Assembly (NCBI GenBank): GCA_002839095.1
Contig: PGXL01000007.1
Coordinates: 62,001-126,000, forward strand
Source: Tenericutes bacterium HGW-Tenericutes-2
GTDB lineage: Bacteria; Bacillota_I; Bacilli_A; Acholeplasmatales; Acholeplasmataceae
Reading direction: 5' to 3'
DNA length: 64,000 nt
Under the pieces are notes generated by a model that had not been told where the DNA came from, made no database searches, and saw only the letters and a program-made list of their open reading frames with translations. Below, piece by piece: positions 27,821 to 36,288 of this stretch (positions within the stretch are counted from its first letter, which is position 1; each line of letters starts with the position of its first letter). The position numbers and the translations under genes are program-made.

Positions 27821-29319
27821 AGAAAAAATTAGGAATCTTATTTTTAGTAAGTGTCATCCTTGCATTTCTTGCAGGTTTTTTCTCATCAAGAATTTTACCT
27901 GAGGTACCTGTTGGAAGTGGTGATAATATGTTTAATCTCATCACTGAAAGCTTTGAAAGATACTACTATTATGATATTGATGAAAAGGAAGAACTTGATG
28001 CATTCATTGAGTCAATGCGTGCAACGATTAGCTCCTATGCAAGATCGAATAACGATCCTTACACAAGACTGGTTTCAACACCACTCAATACGACTCCATC
28101 GGATAATGAATCATTTGTTGGTATAGGAATTAACTTAGTCTTTGAAGGTAATAACATTAGAATAACGAATGTAATCTATGGTAGCGCAGCACATCAAGTC
28201 TTATATCCAAATGATTTAATTGTTGGTATTGTAGTGGATGGTACTGAAATACTATTTGAAGATTTAGTAGGTGAAACTGAAGTTTTAAGCTATCTACAAG
28301 GTGAATTAGGTGATACAAAGAGACTTATGGTTTTATCACCTGAATCCATATCAGCAGTCTATAAAGATATAACATATAGTGAATTTGCTACACCTTCAGC
28401 CTATACTCTTGATTTAGGAGAAAGTAATATTGCTTATATCAAGATTACGCAGTTCGCTGCTGAAATTGAAGGTGTTTCATTAGGTACTGCGAGAGTATTT
28501 TCTGAAATTCTAAAAACACTTGAACAAACAACCCTATCAGGACAAAATAAAACATTAATTCTAGATTTAAGAGATAATCCGGGTGGATCTTTATCTGCAC
28601 TTCATAATCAAGGGATTAGTGGTGCATTCCCAGGTATAGTTCAACAGCTTTTAGTAAGAGATTTAGATAACCCAGCATTTACAATGGTTCCTAAGAGCGG
28701 AAAAGTTCAGACGTTCATAGGAGGCTTAAGTGCTCCAAAGCCGTATGATATAAAGGTTTTAGTGAATGAAAACTCTGCCTCAGCAGCTGAAGTATTAGCC
28801 GCTGCATTAAATACAAGAGGTGGATACGAGCTTTTCGGTGAAGAAACCTATGGCAAGGGAGTTTATCAAAACCAAGTTAGATTAAAGGACATCCAAGGTG
28901 TTCGTTATTCACTTGCATACACCGAAGGTGAATGGTTTTATGATGGTGGTAAAAATGTCGCTAACGATCCTTTAGTTGTTGCAACAATCGCTCAATCTGG
29001 TGTAAAAGCCATCGATATTCCATTATTTGTTGAAACACTATCCTTGGATATGGTTTCATATTCACTAACGACTTACCAGGATTTTCTAAACTATAGACTT
29101 GGATTAACTGGCATAGATATGCTTAGAACCGATGGCTATTTTGATCAAAAGACCTTAGATGCAGTGATTGCTTATAATACGATTCATGCAATGGGTGTTA
29201 CCAATCAAATTACCTATGAAACATCTAAGATCATCTTTGATGAATATCTAGAAGATATGCGAGATGTTTCTTTAGATATCCAGCTTCAGGAACTAATTTC
29301 AATCATTAAAAATAGCTAA
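27814..29319 (+). CDS. S41 family (CtpA-like) carboxy-terminal protease
   Basis: Membrane-anchored serine protease facing outward: one N-terminal helix (ILFLVSVILAFLAGFF), a PDZ domain (residues about 100-165, GIGINLVFEGNNIRITNV), the S41 catalytic domain with LILDLRDNPGGSL (about 248), Ser in VNENSASAAEVLAAAL (about 322), and Lys in GEETYGKGVYQ (about 348) forming a Ser-Lys dyad. The C-terminus (DGYFDQKTLDAVIAYN) resembles a peptidoglycan-binding-like repeat, notable if the organism is wall-less. It lies in the prfB-yitT-recX run. Confidence 0.9.
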   Translation: MVEKKLGILFLVSVILAFLAGFFSSRILPEVPVGSGDNMFNLITESFERYYYYDIDEKEELDAFIESMRATISSYARSNNDPYTRLVSTPLNTTPSDNESFVGIGINLVFEGNNIRITNVIYGSAAHQVLYPNDLIVGIVVDGTEILFEDLVGETEVLSYLQGELGDTKRLMVLSPESISAVYKDITYSEFATPSAYTLDLGESNIAYIKITQFAAEIEGVSLGTARVFSEILKTLEQTTLSGQNKTLILDLRDNPGGSLSALHNQGISGAFPGIVQQLLVRDLDNPAFTMVPKSGKVQTFIGGLSAPKPYDIKVLVNENSASAAEVLAAALNTRGGYELFGEETYGKGVYQNQVRLKDIQGVRYSLAYTEGEWFYDGGKNVANDPLVVATIAQSGVKAIDIPLFVETLSLDMVSYSLTTYQDFLNYRLGLTGIDMLRTDGYFDQKTLDAVIAYNTIHAMGVTNQITYETSKIIFDEYLEDMRDVSLDIQLQELISIIKNS

Positions 29320-29320
29320 T

Positions 29321-30073
29321 ATGAAGAAAATAGAAAATGTAAAAAAACTAAAGAAAATCTATCAGATTGAAGTAAGTGAGCAAATCTATCCAATAGAGCC
29401 TGAAATTTATATCAAATTTCATTTAAACAGTGGAATAGAACTAGAAGATAAGATTTGGAAAGAACTTTTATTAGAAAATGACTACCTAAGATATTATAAA
29501 TTAGGGATTATTAAGCTTAAAAAAATGCTTACCAAATATGAAATGAAAAACTATCTCCTATCCCAGGGAGCTAGCGAAGGTATCATCAAACAGGTTATTT
29601 CAAAATTTGTTGAAAGAAAATATCTTGATGATTTATCGTATGCTAAAGATTATGTCCAAATGAAGAAATATCAATATGAACCTTTAGTATTAGAACACCA
29701 ACTCAAAGAAAAGGGAATCGATTTTGATTTAATTCAAGAACAAATTGAAAAAATAGATGAACATGAAATTCTATCACTTCAAATTCCTAAAAAGCTAGCA
29801 TCAATTAAGAATAAGTCCATGAGACAAGCTTTAATCACTGTAAAGACTCATTTCATACGAAATGGATATTCGAATCATACTGTATCTAGCATTCTAGAAA
29901 ATTCATCAAATGCCTATCAGGGTGATGAGATGAAGCTTTTACAAAAGGATTATGATAAGCTATTTAATCGTTTATCTAAAAAGCTCAGTGGCTATGAGCT
30001 GAAAAATTCAATCAAAGAAAGGCTATATCAAAAAGGATATAAGCTTGAAGATATTCAGAAAGTCCTTAACTAA
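29321..30073 (+). CDS. recX: Regulatory protein RecX
   Basis: RecX family inhibitor/modulator of RecA filaments. All-helical 250-aa protein with repeated three-helix units: ESKYEMKNYLLSQGASEGIIKQVISKFVERKYLDD-type module, then LKEKGIDFDLIQEQIEKI and IKERLYQKGYKLEDIQKVL at the C-terminus. It starts 1 bp after the S41 peptidase stop with no strong site of its own, so coupling is likely. recA is not in this window. Confidence 0.85.
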   Translation: MKKIENVKKLKKIYQIEVSEQIYPIEPEIYIKFHLNSGIELEDKIWKELLLENDYLRYYKLGIIKLKKMLTKYEMKNYLLSQGASEGIIKQVISKFVERKYLDDLSYAKDYVQMKKYQYEPLVLEHQLKEKGIDFDLIQEQIEKIDEHEILSLQIPKKLASIKNKSMRQALITVKTHFIRNGYSNHTVSSILENSSNAYQGDEMKLLQKDYDKLFNRLSKKLSGYELKNSIKERLYQKGYKLEDIQKVLN

Positions 30074-30131
30074 AACATTTGTCTCGTATCGTGGTAAAAT
30101 CATGATAAGAGATTTTTTTATGGAGGATTTT

Positions 30132-31616
30132 ATGAAGCTTTGGAAAAATGGATATTTTCACACCATGGAAGACCCAAAAACAACCTATCATTCGATGGCA
30201 ACCGATCATGGTTTAATTATTGGCTTTGATGATGATATTAAAGATCTTAAGTTTGACCGCGAAATTGATTTAAACAAAGCACACGTCTATCCTGGATTTG
30301 TAGATGCGCATCTACATCTTTTAGGCTATGGACAAATGCTACTTAGACCAAATCTCTCCCATCTAAAAACAAAAGAAGAGATTCTATTCGAACTTAAAAA
30401 ACTATTTAAAAATGAAAAGCTATTTGTTGAAGGCTATAGAGAATGTGGTATTACGAAAGATGATTTAAATCAAATATCAGTTGAGCATCCAATTCTTTTA
30501 AGACATAATGACTATCACAGCTTAACGGTTAACGATAAGGTATTATCACTTGCTGGAATAACACATCAAACAGGAGTTTTAACAGAAGAGATTGCTCAGC
30601 ACGCAATTGACTCATTTCCTAAATATAGTCAAAAAGAAGTCGAAAAGATACTAACACATTCTCTAAAAAACTTATATAAATATGGAATTACTGGTGGTCA
30701 TTCTGATGATTTATATTATTTCAATGGCTTTGATGAAACAGTTTCAGTTTTCGAAAATGTTTTAGATAAGTTCCCATTCCGTGCACATTTACTCATGCAT
30801 CATATGACCATAGATGATTTTAAAAAATCTGGAAGAACATATTTAGATCAAACCTACTACTTACAGCTTGGTGCGGTTAAGATGTTTTATGATGGAACGA
30901 TTTCCTCTAAAACAGCGTTAATGAAAAAGCCTTACGCAAATTCAAATAATTATGGTCAAAACGTGAATGGAAAAGAAAACTTCATTGAAATCGTTAAAAA
31001 GGCAAGAGGATATCACCTACCAATCGCAGTTCACGTCATTGGAGATCAAGGTCTAGATGAGGTGATTGAAATTATTAAAATGTATCCTCCAAAAATGTAT
31101 CATCATGATCGTTTAATTCATACACCATGGATAGCTAAGGAAACGATAGAAGAGCTTAAGAAATTAAGAGTTTCCCTAGATATTCAACCACAATTCTTAT
31201 CCAGTGATCTGCCTTGGGCACTAGACTTTTTTCAAGCTACTCCTGACTTAGTCTTTCCTTGGAAAACATTACTAGATGCAGGTTTAAATCTAGCTGGAAG
31301 CAGTGATGCTCCTGTAGAAATACCCAATCCTCTTTTAGGTATTCATGCCTCTGTATTTAGAGAATCCTCTCATGATGGAAAACCTTATTTTTTAGAAGAA
31401 AGCCTATCAAGATTTGAAGCAATCTCGATGTATACGATAGGAGCTAACTACTCTACAGAGCATAAAAATAGAGGTTATTTAAAGGTGGGTTATGTTGCTG
31501 ATTTATCCATTTTCAAGCATGATTTACTCAGCATGCACAAGGATAAATTCAAGGAAGATATAGTTGAAATGACCGTTATAGATGAAAGAATTGTCTATGA
31601 CAAAAATAAAGTGTAG
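30132..31616 (+). CDS. Amidohydrolase family protein (YtcJ-like)
   Basis: Metal-dependent hydrolase of the amidohydrolase_3/YtcJ group; substrate unknown. HVYPGFVDAHLHLLGYG (DAHLH metal site) is near residue 55, LPIAVHVIGDQGLDEVIE near 300, RLIHTPWI near 330, and AGSSDAPVEIPNPLLGIHASV near 395 (the catalytic Asp). The start is ATG 30132 with GGAGG at 30123-30127; the open frame extends upstream into recX but lacks support. The 494 aa are slightly short for the family (about 530). Confidence 0.85.
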   Translation: MKLWKNGYFHTMEDPKTTYHSMATDHGLIIGFDDDIKDLKFDREIDLNKAHVYPGFVDAHLHLLGYGQMLLRPNLSHLKTKEEILFELKKLFKNEKLFVEGYRECGITKDDLNQISVEHPILLRHNDYHSLTVNDKVLSLAGITHQTGVLTEEIAQHAIDSFPKYSQKEVEKILTHSLKNLYKYGITGGHSDDLYYFNGFDETVSVFENVLDKFPFRAHLLMHHMTIDDFKKSGRTYLDQTYYLQLGAVKMFYDGTISSKTALMKKPYANSNNYGQNVNGKENFIEIVKKARGYHLPIAVHVIGDQGLDEVIEIIKMYPPKMYHHDRLIHTPWIAKETIEELKKLRVSLDIQPQFLSSDLPWALDFFQATPDLVFPWKTLLDAGLNLAGSSDAPVEIPNPLLGIHASVFRESSHDGKPYFLEESLSRFEAISMYTIGANYSTEHKNRGYLKVGYVADLSIFKHDLLSMHKDKFKEDIVEMTVIDERIVYDKNKV

Positions 31617-31705
31617 AAATATTCATTTTTAAGGCATAACATTTGATTTACATTGATTTATATTGTTAAAATACATGTAATCATTGAAAAAAAGGATGAT
31701 CTAAA

Positions 31706-32353
31706 TTGAAATTAGAGTTTTGGCTTGATTACATCAGTCCAATCTGCTACAAACAGCATCAAGCAATTGAACTATTATTCAAGAAATATAAATTTAATGA
31801 CCTTGAACTTCTCTATCGAAGCTATGAGATGATTCCAAAATTTGAACCCAGTGAAGATTGCAATTTTCATCGTGTTTTAGCGCAGCATCATGTGTTAACA
31901 CTAGATGAAACCAAGGAATTGTTTAAGGATGTCCCTAAGGATTTAAAGCCTGTCAAGGTAATCGATGCACACCGGTTATCTCATCTTGCTAAAAAATCAG
32001 AAAAGGCATTTGAATTCAACCAAATGGTTTTTAAATATTATTATGAACTCAAAAAGGATATTAGTAAAAAGGAAGTTTTAATTGAGATATCCTCTAAAGT
32101 CGGATTAAACTTAGAAGAAGTAGAATATGTATTATCATCGGATAGATATCAAGAATCCGTGTCCCTAAATAGGGAAAATGCGATACTAAAGGGTATCTTT
32201 GAAGTCCCTCATCTACGAATTGATGGCAAAATTAGACTAAAAAATTATCATACAGATGATCAAATCATCGAAGCTTTAAACATGGTATCAGCTACATATA
32301 ACAAGACAGATTACTGTGAAGGTGAGAATTGTGAAAGAAAGAAGACCAGATGA
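31706..32353 (+). CDS. DsbA-family thioredoxin-fold protein (FrnE-like), single active-site Cys
   Basis: Cytoplasmic 2-hydroxychromene-2-carboxylate/DsbA-like isomerase family (215 aa). The N-terminus EFWLDYISPICYKQHQAIE aligns with FrnE proteins, whose motif is DxxCPWCYIG. Here the first Cys is Ser (SPIC), leaving one thiol. The later FEVPHLRIDGKIRLKNYHTDDQI is the family cis-proline region (VPHLRI in place of VPTFVI). Two extra Cys are at the end (DYCEGENCERKK). The start is TTG 31706 with AAAGGATGAT upstream. Likely not a classical dithiol oxidoreductase. Confidence 0.75.
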   Translation: MKLEFWLDYISPICYKQHQAIELLFKKYKFNDLELLYRSYEMIPKFEPSEDCNFHRVLAQHHVLTLDETKELFKDVPKDLKPVKVIDAHRLSHLAKKSEKAFEFNQMVFKYYYELKKDISKKEVLIEISSKVGLNLEEVEYVLSSDRYQESVSLNRENAILKGIFEVPHLRIDGKIRLKNYHTDDQIIEALNMVSATYNKTDYCEGENCERKKTR

Positions 32354-32363
32354 GTCTTTTTTT
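32339..32363 (+). terminator. Terminator overlapping the end of the FrnE-like gene
   Basis: AGAAGAC, loop CAGATGA, GTCTTTTTTT. The stop codon TGA is in the loop. Confidence 0.6.
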
Positions 32364-32433
32364 CTTATTATGATAGTGTTTTTATATAATTTGTGGTATA
32401 GTATATAAGGTTTAAAAAGAATTGAGGAAAAAG

Positions 32434-34182
32434 ATGAATATTTTATTTAGTGATTTACAGATTTTACAAGAAACAAAAACTGCAATTGAGGCATTAGGAT
32501 TGGTTGAAACCACGTCGATACAACACCACGCAATCCCAAAAATGCTAGAGAAAAGGGATTTAATTGGCCAGGCACAGACGGGTACAGGAAAGACATTCGC
32601 TTTCGCAATACCTATCCTAGAACAAATTGACACAGAAGATAAAAACATTCAAGCATTAGTCATTTGTCCTACAAGAGAACTAACGCTACAAGTATATAAG
32701 GAATTTCTTAAGCTAATTAAATTTAACAAGGCTGTTAAGATTACATCAATTTATGGTGGGGAATCTTACAACAAACAATTTAAGGCATTAGCCGAGCATC
32801 CACAAATTGTGGTTGCAACACCAGGTCGTGCAATCGACCATTTAGAAAGAGGAACTCTAAACTTTTCAAGTCTTAAAGTTCTTGTTATGGATGAAGCAGA
32901 TGAAATGCTGAAAATGGGTTTCCAAGAGGATTTAGAGAAACTTCTTAAGGATACTCCATCGACTAGACAGACTGCTTTATTTTCAGCTACTATACCTGCT
33001 TTTATCAAGAAGGTTGCTGAAAAATATCTGAAGAATCCTGAGATTATTAAAATTGAGACACCAACGGTTACCGTATCGAAAATTGATCAATTTTATTACA
33101 ATGTCAAGAAATCTGATAGAGATCAACTAATGCTAAGACTACTAGATTTTTATGAACCAATCTCTGCAATTATATTTGCGAATACAAAGATAGATGTTGA
33201 TAATTTATCAGCATTCCTTCAAAAGCACAATTATGAAGCAGATGCACTTCATGGAGATTTAAAGCAAAGCCAAAGAGACTATGTCATGGGTCGTTTTAGA
33301 TCAAAAAGATTAAAGTACTTGATTGCTACTGACGTTGCAGCAAGAGGACTTGATATCTCACACGTTGACATGATTATCAATTATGAGATTCCTTTCGAAG
33401 ATGAGCTTTATGTTCATAGAATCGGTCGTACAGGAAGAGCAGGAAAAGCAGGTGTTTCTATCTCGCTTGTTTATCCAAGTATGAGAGGTAAGCTTCAAAT
33501 GATCGAAAGATACATCAAGGCGAAGCTTACGGAAAGAGAAATTCCAACTGAAGAAGAAATCAATCAAAGAAGAGAGCAAAGAAATTACGCTCAAATCCTA
33601 GATATGGTTGTTAAAAATGAAGTGAACTACGATGAAATTATCGGAAAACTTCATGAAGATGGCTTTGAGGATCAAGATATCATTTCAGCTCTATTATCTA
33701 AAGTAATGGTTGAAAAGAAAACATACGATCATCTTGAAGCACCAGCTAAAAAGAGAAATGATGCATACTCAGATCCAAGAAGTTCAAGAGACTCACGTGG
33801 TGGAAGATCAGATTCAAGATCAAGAGGACCTAGAGATTCTAGGGATTCAAGAGATTCAAGAGGACCTAAATCAGGTGAATCAAGAGAAAATCGTCCTGCA
33901 AGAACATATGATTCTTCAGAGCCAAGATCAAGAGGAGTAGAAGGTCCTTACAAAAATGCAATGATTAATTTAGGTAAGCAAGATGGACTTCGTCCAGTAG
34001 CACTTCTTGACTATTTGAAGAAAAATGCAGACCTATTTCCAAAGAATATTGGCGATATCACTATCTATCCACAAGAAACAGAATTCCAAATTCATCCAGC
34101 AGCAATTAAGCGTTTAGATGAAGTAAATAACAAGCTCTTCAATGGTAAGAAGATAAAGATTACCATTTTAGGCAACAAATAA
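32434..34182 (+). CDS. DEAD-box ATP-dependent RNA helicase (CshA/DbpA-like)
   Basis: RNA helicase for ribosome assembly or mRNA decay. Q motif near 25 (TTSIQHHAIPKML), Walker A AQTGTGKTFAF near 48, PTRELT near 84, DEAD in LVMDEADEMLKMGF near 154, SATIP near 187, and HRIGRTGRAG near 330. An Arg/Ser/Asp-rich low-complexity linker (residues about 445-500, repeated SRDSRDSRGP) leads to a DbpA-type RNA-binding domain (INLGKQDGLRPVALLDYL...). The start is ATG 32434 with GAGGAAAAAG before it; the TTG at 32422 is rejected. The C-terminal domain suggests rRNA binding. Confidence 0.93.
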   Translation: MNILFSDLQILQETKTAIEALGLVETTSIQHHAIPKMLEKRDLIGQAQTGTGKTFAFAIPILEQIDTEDKNIQALVICPTRELTLQVYKEFLKLIKFNKAVKITSIYGGESYNKQFKALAEHPQIVVATPGRAIDHLERGTLNFSSLKVLVMDEADEMLKMGFQEDLEKLLKDTPSTRQTALFSATIPAFIKKVAEKYLKNPEIIKIETPTVTVSKIDQFYYNVKKSDRDQLMLRLLDFYEPISAIIFANTKIDVDNLSAFLQKHNYEADALHGDLKQSQRDYVMGRFRSKRLKYLIATDVAARGLDISHVDMIINYEIPFEDELYVHRIGRTGRAGKAGVSISLVYPSMRGKLQMIERYIKAKLTEREIPTEEEINQRREQRNYAQILDMVVKNEVNYDEIIGKLHEDGFEDQDIISALLSKVMVEKKTYDHLEAPAKKRNDAYSDPRSSRDSRGGRSDSRSRGPRDSRDSRDSRGPKSGESRENRPARTYDSSEPRSRGVEGPYKNAMINLGKQDGLRPVALLDYLKKNADLFPKNIGDITIYPQETEFQIHPAAIKRLDEVNNKLFNGKKIKITILGNK

Positions 34183-34223
34183 TCGAAAAAAATAGAAAAT
34201 ATGTCTAATTCATGTTACAATTA

Positions 34224-34245
34224 ATATGAAATTCATATTTTTTTA
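34224..34245. promoter_or_regulatory. Palindrome before the jetABC-like operon
   Basis: ATATGAA-A-TTCATAT is a 7-1-7 inverted repeat followed by seven T. It could terminate the helicase transcript or act as an operator: a TACAAT -10 with TG upstream (about 34211-34221) would start transcription inside it. Confidence 0.45.
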
Positions 34246-34270
34246 TTTTATTAAAATAAAGGAGGATCAG

Positions 34271-35653
34271 ATGGCACATCTGTTTGAAACAATACACAGT
34301 AATTTTTTTAGTGTGCTTTCCTCCCCTAACAAAAAGACATACATCGATTGTATTTTTATTATTTATCATGCTATTGATACGATAGAAGATGCTTTTCAGG
34401 GGGATAGAGAATATATCGTTCAAAGGCTCATTGATTACTTCGATGAAGAACCTGGTGATGAATTCCTCGATGTTGAAGATGATGAACCTGCAAGAACTTC
34501 AAGACAAAAAGCAGTTCATGTGATTAATGTTTTAAAAAAGAATGGATGGCTCGGTGAAGAAGAACTCGGAGATTATAAAACATCCTTAAACCTATTTGAT
34601 TATTCCATACAAATTATAGATATTTTAGAAAGTATTCAAGAGAATCGCCAAAGCGAATATACAGGTGAAATTTTCACTGTGTATTCTCTTTTGACTTCAT
34701 TTGCTATTGAAGAAGGTATTGGTGTTTTAGAGCAAGCCTATCAAAAGACAAATGACATTTTAAGAAAACTAAAATCTTTAAAAGCAAATATTTATAGATA
34801 CTACTACGATATTACTAAAAAGCAATCTAAGCATGATTTAAAGCATTTACTTGAAAAGCTTTTGATTGAATACAAGCAAAACTTCTTTGATTCAGCTTAT
34901 TACAATTTAAAAACAACAGATAGCCTACCAAGATACAAAAGAGCTATATTGGAATCCATCAATAAAATTCAAAATACTGAAGAAACCATGGAAAAATTAG
35001 CAGCAATGGTGATGAAGGTTAAGAGAATTGAGGATTATAATGAAGCCTTCCATTATGTGGAGGATAGACTAAGATATATTACAGATAGCTTTACTGCCTT
35101 AGAGCATTTAATTCTAGCAATTGATAGGAAAAATGAACAGTATATTACAGCTGCAGCTTCAAAGATTATGTTCTTTACGAATCAATCAGATGATATTGAG
35201 GGAATATTCAATCGTTTATTTAGAGTCATCATGTCGAATAAAATCGAAGACTACTCAAGATTGTTTAACATCACACAGGCAAGAAATCTAGACACCTACT
35301 CCTTGTATAATCAAAGAAGAGCAAGAATCGAACCTGTTTCTGAAGAAATATTCTTCGAGGATGATATGATTTCTGATGAATACAGAAAAGAAAAAATCAA
35401 AGCGTTACTTAAAAACAATATTTATGGCAAAAAGGATATCGATGAGCACGTTAAGAACTTGTTAAATGGTGAAAAATCGATTGAGGCTGCTCATATAAAC
35501 CTAGAAACACAGGAAGACTTTATAAAATTAATCTTAATATTCTTATTTTCAAAATCTGTTGGGATGCACTACGACATTGAAATGTTGGGCAAAGAATGTA
35601 AAAACAATGACATAACCTTTCAAAACTTTAGAATTAAAGAGGTGAGACGATGA
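34271..35653 (+). CDS. jetA: JetA/MksF-like kleisin subunit (DUF5716-type)
   Basis: First gene of an SMC-like complex resembling Wadjet JetABC and bacterial MksBEF. The 461-aa, mostly helical protein would be the kleisin (MukF-like) that bridges the SMC heads. It is assigned from operon order and general resemblance to the DUF5716/JetA group (MAHLFETIHSNFFSVLSSPN at the N-terminus, INKIQNTEETMEKLAAMVMKVKRIEDYNEA in the middle), not from a catalytic motif. The start is ATG 34271 with AAAGGAGG upstream. It overlaps the next gene by 4 bp (ATGA). Confidence 0.75.
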   Translation: MAHLFETIHSNFFSVLSSPNKKTYIDCIFIIYHAIDTIEDAFQGDREYIVQRLIDYFDEEPGDEFLDVEDDEPARTSRQKAVHVINVLKKNGWLGEEELGDYKTSLNLFDYSIQIIDILESIQENRQSEYTGEIFTVYSLLTSFAIEEGIGVLEQAYQKTNDILRKLKSLKANIYRYYYDITKKQSKHDLKHLLEKLLIEYKQNFFDSAYYNLKTTDSLPRYKRAILESINKIQNTEETMEKLAAMVMKVKRIEDYNEAFHYVEDRLRYITDSFTALEHLILAIDRKNEQYITAAASKIMFFTNQSDDIEGIFNRLFRVIMSNKIEDYSRLFNITQARNLDTYSLYNQRRARIEPVSEEIFFEDDMISDEYRKEKIKALLKNNIYGKKDIDEHVKNLLNGEKSIEAAHINLETQEDFIKLILIFLFSKSVGMHYDIEMLGKECKNNDITFQNFRIKEVRR

Positions 35654-36288
35654 ATAAAACTCAAGCACTTAAAGCATTTAGTGATGAATACATCATGATG
35701 AAGGAAGGCGAAAAGTCTACCTTTTCCAGAATTGTCAATAAGCTTCTTCAAGTGAATTTTATAACAAAAAGAAAGCCTGGAGACACAAATGATTACCGCT
35801 TTATACTTGCCTTTAAGGAAGTATTTGAAGCATTCTTTGTATTATCAGACTTTACTTTGAATATTAAAAGGGAAGATGAAGTTGTCTACATTCAAAATGA
35901 TAACTTATTCAATCATTTACGCTTAAGAAAAACTGAAAGTGTTTTACTTTTAGTCATTCGTATCATTTACCAACGTAAAAAGGATTTTGTAACACTAGAT
36001 GAAAATGTTGAAATATTCTTAAATGAAATTCATGAGGAATTGACAAGAATTGGATATCTAGATCATAAAAGAATTACAAAAGATAAACTTAAACCTGCAT
36101 TAATATTTTTAAGAAACTATAACATTATCGATTATATCGACAAGGGTCTACATGATGATGCAAGAATCAAGATTTATCCAACGATTCTTTACGTTACCAA
36201 TTTAGACTCTATCAAAGAAATCGTTCAAAAGCTTGAAGGATATATGGAAGGGGGAGGTGAAGACATTGAAGAAACTGACGAAGATTAA
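35650..36288 (+). CDS. jetB: JetB/MksE-like subunit (DUF4194-type)
   Basis: A 212-aa, mostly helical, winged-helix-like protein, the expected KITE (MukE-like) subunit that joins the kleisin. Segments such as RHLRLRKTESVLLLVIRIIYQRKKDF (here NHLRLRKTESVLLLVIRIIY) and LKPALIFLRNYNIIDYID match the DUF4194/JetB style. Start at ATGA overlapping jetA by 4 bp; the end overlaps the start of the SMC gene by about 23 bp. The three genes are therefore translationally coupled, as for subunits made in fixed ratio. Confidence 0.78.
   Translation: MNKTQALKAFSDEYIMMKEGEKSTFSRIVNKLLQVNFITKRKPGDTNDYRFILAFKEVFEAFFVLSDFTLNIKREDEVVYIQNDNLFNHLRLRKTESVLLLVIRIIYQRKKDFVTLDENVEIFLNEIHEELTRIGYLDHKRITKDKLKPALIFLRNYNIIDYIDKGLHDDARIKIYPTILYVTNLDSIKEIVQKLEGYMEGGGEDIEETDED

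Noticed and set aside
33710-33940. Open frame of 76 codons on + strand inside the DEAD-box helicase
   Set aside because: It is a +1-type shadow of the Arg/Ser/Asp-rich linker; its low-complexity Gln/Glu composition follows from the repeated codons of the real frame.
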